DNA from: JBHJOF01 sp050330055
GTDB taxonomy: Bacteria > Pseudomonadota > Alphaproteobacteria > Kiloniellales > JAKSDN01
DNA: 7,945 bases
Assembly: GCA_050330055.1 (NCBI GenBank)
Contig: JBHJOF010000003.1
Location: 1 to 7,945, forward strand
Reading direction: 5' to 3'
In this document: positions 5,103 to 7,945 of the stretch, one piece after another
Layout of the letters: every line of letters begins with the position of its first letter
How positions within the stretch are numbered: the stretch's first letter is position 1
Made by a program: the position numbers and the translations under genes
Notes under the pieces: generated by a model
What the model was told of the DNA's origin: nothing
Seen by the model: the letters and a program-made list of their open reading frames with translations, nothing else
Database searches by the model: none

Positions 5103-5876
5103 ATGCCTCGCTCCCGCACCCTGCTCGCCGGCATCGCCACCGCCTTGATCGCTCTGCTCGCGCCGGCAACAGGACCTCACGCGCAGGACACCTGGACGCC
5201 GGAGGGCGAGCCGGTCGAACTCGAGCTGCTTCTCGCGCTCGACGCCTCCTCCAGTGTCGACGATCGCGAGTTCGCGCTGCAGCGCTACGGCCTGGCCCAG
5301 GCCTTCCGCGAGCCGGCGGTGCTGGCGGCGATCGAGGCGACCCACGGTGGCATCGCCGTCGCGCTGGCGCAGTGGTCGAGCGGCGGCCGCCAGGTGATCG
5401 CCATCGACTGGACCAAGGTGAGCGACGCGACCGAGGCCGATCACCTCGCCGACGCCCTGGTGCGGATGCCGCGCATCATCCCCGGCGGCGATACCTCGCT
5501 GCGCGGCATCATCAACTTCGCGGCGCGCCAGTTCGACGGCAACGGCTTCGCCGGGCAGCGCCAGGTGATCGACATCTCGGCCGACGGCGGCGCGATCGAG
5601 AACCCGGCCGCCATGCCGGGGCCGGCGCGCGACGCCGCGGTGGCGCTCGGCATCACCATCAACGGACTCACTATTCTTAACGACGTGCCGGATCTGGACC
5701 ACTATTTCCGCCAGCACGTGATCGGCGGGCCCGGCGCCTTCGTGGTCACCGCCGACACTTATCGCGACTATGCCCGCGCCATCGCCAGCAAGCTGATCCA
5801 GGAAATCGGCGCCCGCCCGGTGGTGCGCCTGGAGCCGCCGCCCGTCCTGGGCAACGAGCTCGCCGCCGCGCGGTGA
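5103..5876 (+). CDS. Secreted DUF1194 / von Willebrand factor A-like protein
   Basis: A 257-aa protein of the DUF1194 family (VWA superfamily). Residues 1-28 form a signal peptide: MPRSR, a hydrophobic stretch LLAGIATALIALLAPA, and likely cleavage around residue 22 or 27. The VWA domain follows (~38-235). It keeps a complete metal-ion-dependent adhesion site: DASSS (D47-S49-S51), the Thr of GGDTSLRG (T131) and the Asp of VIDISADGG (D157/D161). It is probably periplasmic or surface exposed and binds a divalent metal and a protein partner; the partner is unknown. Length is typical of the family. The ATG at 5103 was kept because the signal peptide begins there. The gene overlaps the GNAT gene by 4 bp (GTGA), so the two are probably co-translated. 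The family assignment is firm; the biological role is not established. Confidence 0.88.
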   Translation: MPRSRTLLAGIATALIALLAPATGPHAQDTWTPEGEPVELELLLALDASSSVDDREFALQRYGLAQAFREPAVLAAIEATHGGIAVALAQWSSGGRQVIAIDWTKVSDATEADHLADALVRMPRIIPGGDTSLRGIINFAARQFDGNGFAGQRQVIDISADGGAIENPAAMPGPARDAAVALGITINGLTILNDVPDLDHYFRQHVIGGPGAFVVTADTYRDYARAIASKLIQEIGARPVVRLEPPPVLGNELAAAR

Positions 5877-6379
5877 GCATGGTCGAGCTGCTGGTCACCT
5901 ACATGGAGATGACGGCGACCCCAGCGGGCGCGCCCCTGCCGCCGCCGCGGCCGGATGCGCAGGTGGCGCGCGAGGCCCTGGCGCCGGAGGCCTACCGCGC
6001 GCTCTACCGCGCCATCGGTGAGCCGGTGCAGTGGGACGAGCACCTCCTGCTGTCGCCCCAGGCCCTGGAAGCCTTCCTCGCCGACCCGGCGATCGAGCTC
6101 TTCGTGCTGCGCCTGACGGGCGAGGCCGCCGGTCTCTGCGAACTCGACCGCAGCGGCGCGCCCGACGTCGAGATCAAGCACTTCGGCCTGGTGCCGGCGG
6201 CGCAGGGCCAGCGGCTCGGGCCCTTCCTGCTCGACTGGGCGCTGCGCGCCGCCTGGGCGGATGGCGCGCGCCGTGTCTGGCTGCACACCGACAGCAACGA
6301 CCACCCCAAGGCGCGCCAGACCTACGAGCGCGCCGGCTTCCGCGTCTGCCAGGAGCGCTGGGAGCGCTTTCCAGACTAG
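5873..6379 (+). CDS. GNAT family N-acetyltransferase
   Basis: A 168-aa acetyltransferase of the GNAT fold, which moves an acetyl group from acetyl-CoA to an amine. The acetyl-CoA-binding segment is seen at 101-128 (IKHFGLVPAAQGQRLGPFLL; QGQRLG at 111-116 as the pyrophosphate loop). The C-terminal strand and helix appear as VWLHTDSNDHPKARQTYERAGF (135-156). The N-terminal ~45 residues are Pro/Ala rich. The start was taken as GTG 5873, overlapping the DUF1194 stop; ATG 5879 (two codons in) is equally possible and neither has a strong ribosome binding site. No membrane segment is seen. The substrate is unknown; small-molecule amines or protein N-termini are both possible. The overlap with a secreted VWA protein suggests shared expression only, since this enzyme would be cytoplasmic. 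Confidence 0.85.
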   Translation: MSMVELLVTYMEMTATPAGAPLPPPRPDAQVAREALAPEAYRALYRAIGEPVQWDEHLLLSPQALEAFLADPAIELFVLRLTGEAAGLCELDRSGAPDVEIKHFGLVPAAQGQRLGPFLLDWALRAAWADGARRVWLHTDSNDHPKARQTYERAGFRVCQERWERFPD

Positions 6380-6396
6380 GCGGCCGCGCTTCCCCG

Positions 6397-6528
6397 GGGG
6401 GCAGTCCCTCGAAAGCGAGGGGACTGTACCCGCAGCGCAGCGGAGGGGCCTGTCCCCGGATCGCCGCTCGTTTCCCGGAGACAGTCCCCATTCGGGGACA
6501 GTCCCCTCGGAGGCAGGGGACAGCCCCC
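6397..6528. repeat. Cluster of six degenerate GGGGACAGTCCCC palindromes
   Basis: Six copies of a 13-base unit occur at 6397-6408, 6419-6431, 6445-6457, 6477-6489, 6494-6506 (perfect GGGGACAGTCCCC) and 6516-6528. Start-to-start spacing is 17-32 bases. Neighbouring copies can pair: CAGTCCCTCG (6402-6411) with CGAGGGGACTG (6416-6426), and GTCCCC (6484-6489) with GGGGAC (6494-6499, loop ATTC). The cluster starts 17 bases after the GNAT stop and could end that transcript. The wording resembles REP-like elements mobilised by Y1-type (RAYT) transposases, but no transposase is present here. Confidence 0.65.
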
Positions 6529-6558
6529 TCCACGGCCTGCGCCAGGCCGGAGCCGACC

Positions 6559-6587
6559 TTGTCGGCACCCCCGGCAGGGCGTATCTA
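6559..6587 (+). promoter_or_regulatory. Sigma-70-type promoter of rlmN
   Basis: CTTGTCGG gives a -35 of TTGTCG (6559-6564). A 17-base spacer is followed by -10 TATCTA (6582-6587). The start codon ATG lies 7 bases further on, so transcription probably begins at the ATG itself; no ribosome binding site is seen. CTTG-type -35 elements are common in alphaproteobacteria. Confidence 0.5.
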
Positions 6588-6594
6588 GGGCGCC

Positions 6595-7746
6595 ATGAGC
6601 GTCAGCGCCCATAGCGAGCTTTTCGCCCCGCCTGAGGCCGCCAGGGAGGCCAAGCCCAACCTCGTCGGCCTGTCGCGGGCCGAGCTGGAGGCCGAGCTGG
6701 CGGCCCTGGACGAGCCGCGCTTCCGGGCCAAGCAGCTCTGGCACTGGATCTACTTCCGCGGCGTCGGCGACTTCGCCGCCATGACCTCGCTCGGCAAATC
6801 CTTACGCGATCGCCTGGCCGAGCGCTACCTGGTGGCCCGGCCGGGCGTGGCGACGGCGCAGCTCTCCTCCGACGGCACGCGCAAGTGGCTGCTGCGCTTC
6901 GCCGACGCGCAGGAGGCCGAGTGCGTGCACATCCCCGAGGAGGAGCGCGGTACGCTCTGCCTCTCGAGCCAGGTCGGCTGCACGCTGACCTGCCGCTTCT
7001 GCCACACCGGCACCCAGCGCCTGGTGCGCAACCTGGCGCCGGCCGAGATCGTCGGCCAGGTCATGCTGGTGCGCGACGCGCTGGGCGACTGGCCGACGCC
7101 GGAGAGCGACCGGCAGATCTCGAACCTGGTCATGATGGGCATGGGCGAGCCGCTCTACAACTTCGACAACGTGGCCAAGGCGCTCCGCATCGTCATGGAC
7201 GGCGAGGGCATCGCCATCTCCAAGCGCAGGATCACGCTCTCGACCGCCGGCGTGGTGCCGATGATGGCGCGCTGCGGCGAGGAGCTCGACGTCAACCTGG
7301 CGGTCTCGCTGCACGCGGTGACCAACGAGATCCGCGACCGCATCGTGCCGCTCAACAAGAAGTATCCGCTGGAGGAGCTGCTGGCCGCCTGCCGCGCCTA
7401 TCCCGGCGTCAACAACGCGCGGCGCATCACCTTCGAGTACGTCATGCTGAAGGGCGTCAACGATTCCCTGGCCGACGCGCGCGAGCTGCTGCGCCTCCTG
7501 AAGCCGATGCACGCCAAGGTCAACCTGATCCCCTTCAACCCCTGGCCCGGCGCGCCCTTCGAGTGCTCCAGCCCACAGGCGATCAAGGCCTTCTCCGACC
7601 TGCTGTTCGAGGGAGGCATCTCGGCCCCCGTGCGCACCCCGCGCGGCCGCGACATCATGGCCGCCTGCGGCCAGCTCAAGTCGGCGTCGGAGCGCAAGAA
7701 GAAGGCGGAGCGGGAGGCGGCGGCGTCGTTGCCCGCGAGCGCGTGA
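6595..7746 (+). CDS. rlmN: Dual-specificity rRNA/tRNA adenine-C2 methyltransferase RlmN (radical SAM)
   Basis: A 383-aa radical-SAM enzyme that methylates C2 of A2503 in 23S rRNA and of A37 in some tRNAs, near the peptidyl transferase centre. The N-terminal accessory domain includes FRAKQLWHWIYFRG (43-56). The [4Fe-4S] motif is C129-x3-C133-x2-C136 (CTLTCRFC). GMGEPLYNFDNV (182-193) is the SAM-binding GGEPL-like segment, and VSLHAVTNEIRDRIVP (237-252) is typical. The two mechanistic cysteines are present: C122 (in LCLSSQVGC) and C358 (in IMAACGQL). Length matches the alphaproteobacterial form (~380-400 aa). The lysine-rich C-terminal tail (KKKAERE) is common in this group. The ATG at 6595 was chosen for its promoter placement and because the N-terminal region agrees with family length. 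It stands alone, separated from the GNAT gene by a palindrome cluster. Confidence 0.97.
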   Translation: MSVSAHSELFAPPEAAREAKPNLVGLSRAELEAELAALDEPRFRAKQLWHWIYFRGVGDFAAMTSLGKSLRDRLAERYLVARPGVATAQLSSDGTRKWLLRFADAQEAECVHIPEEERGTLCLSSQVGCTLTCRFCHTGTQRLVRNLAPAEIVGQVMLVRDALGDWPTPESDRQISNLVMMGMGEPLYNFDNVAKALRIVMDGEGIAISKRRITLSTAGVVPMMARCGEELDVNLAVSLHAVTNEIRDRIVPLNKKYPLEELLAACRAYPGVNNARRITFEYVMLKGVNDSLADARELLRLLKPMHAKVNLIPFNPWPGAPFECSSPQAIKAFSDLLFEGGISAPVRTPRGRDIMAACGQLKSASERKKKAEREAAASLPASA

Positions 7747-7767
7747 CCGGACTTTCGCCGCGTCACG
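7742..7767 (+). terminator. Hairpin overlapping the rlmN stop
   Basis: CGTGACCGG (7742-7750) pairs with CCG-C-GTCACG (7758-7767) with one bulged base and a 7-base loop. It includes the rlmN TGA. No T tract follows, so it may only slow or stabilise the transcript end. Confidence 0.25.
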
Positions 7768-7778
7768 GTCTCCCCGAT

Positions 7779-7809
7779 GTCATTGCCGGGCTTGACCCAC
7801 GGCTATCCG
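7779..7809. repeat. Degenerate GTCATTGCCGGGCTTGACCC intergenic repeat
   Basis: GTCATTGCCGGGCTTGACCC (7779-7798) is the left half of a palindrome widely scattered in alphaproteobacterial intergenic DNA. The expected right half (CGGCAATCC) is altered here to ACGGCTATCC, so the hairpin is weakened. Confidence 0.5.
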
Positions 7810-7826
7810 TTTAAGGCTCGTTCACA

Positions 7827-7843
7827 CCGACCGTCATGGTCGG
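7827..7843. repeat. Short hairpin CCGACC-GTCAT-GGTCGG
   Basis: A perfect 6-bp stem with a 5-base loop, 17 bases after the preceding repeat. It may be a second fragment of a REP-like unit. The rest of the tail to 7945 is lower in GC and contains GACACGGAT (7930-7938), the same wording as the inverted repeat at 4029. No gene can be supported between 7747 and 7945. Confidence 0.4.
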
Positions 7844-7945
7844 CGAAGGCCACTGCTGTCCGGTTTAATTTTGTGGACGTGGTGCATGGCATTGATTCTA
7901 CTGATGCCCAAGCGTTTCACGACGATTTGGACACGGATGAGGATC

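Noticed and set aside
7873..7945. Start of a new gene on the plus strand (GTG at 7873 or ATG at 7886)
   Set aside because: Two different frames are open over only ~70 bases, there is no ribosome binding site, and the end matches a known repeat wording from this window; nothing supports one frame over the other.

Overview
The window is GC-rich chromosomal DNA with tightly packed genes. GTG starts, 4-bp stop/start overlaps, SMc-style intergenic palindromes (CTTCGACARGCTCAG, GTCATTGCCGGGCTTGACCC) and the gene families present all suggest an alphaproteobacterium, possibly Rhodospirillales- or Hyphomicrobiales-like. That placement rests on style and repeats, not on a phylogenetic marker comparison.

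Layout from left to right. (1) 1-89 is the last 28 codons of a gene entering from the left, perhaps an IalB-like secreted protein. (2) 157-351 (-) is a 64-aa acidic hypothetical protein with a good ribosome binding site. Its leader looks like a single glycine-riboswitch aptamer. (3) 352-710 is a divergent control region. It holds that leader and a near-palindromic GG-N10-GC element at 491-508 that reads as a sigma-54 promoter on both strands. (4) 711-3826 (+) is a compact three-gene operon for a TPP-dependent 2-oxo-acid/acetoin dehydrogenase: E1 alpha (acoA), E1 beta (acoB) and an unusual E2 (acoC). The E2 has a lipoyl domain fused to an alpha/beta hydrolase instead of a CoA acyltransferase. 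No E3, acoX or acoR is present in the window. (5) 3827-4294 has no gene. It is filled with hairpin-forming repeats arranged around a 21-bp inverted repeat. (6) 4295-4948 (-) is a Nudix hydrolase with the Nudix N-terminal helical domain. (7) 5103-6379 (+) is a two-gene unit: a secreted DUF1194/VWA protein and a GNAT acetyltransferase overlapping it by 4 bp. (8) 6380-6594 holds six degenerate copies of a 13-bp GGGGACAGTCCCC palindrome, followed by the rlmN promoter. (9) 6595-7746 (+) is rlmN, the radical-SAM 23S rRNA/tRNA methyltransferase. (10) 7747-7945 is repeat-like and unassigned.

The Aco genes form one catalytic pathway. E1 alpha/beta would cleave acetoin (or a related 2-oxo substrate) using TPP and pass the acyl group to the lipoyl arm of AcoC. 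The E3 that reoxidises the lipoyl group must be encoded elsewhere. The other genes are ordinary single or paired genes with no evident link to the Aco operon.

I found no clearly undescribed multi-gene system. The best leads are the double-sided sigma-54-like site, the riboswitch-like leader of the small gene, and the two repeat clusters.
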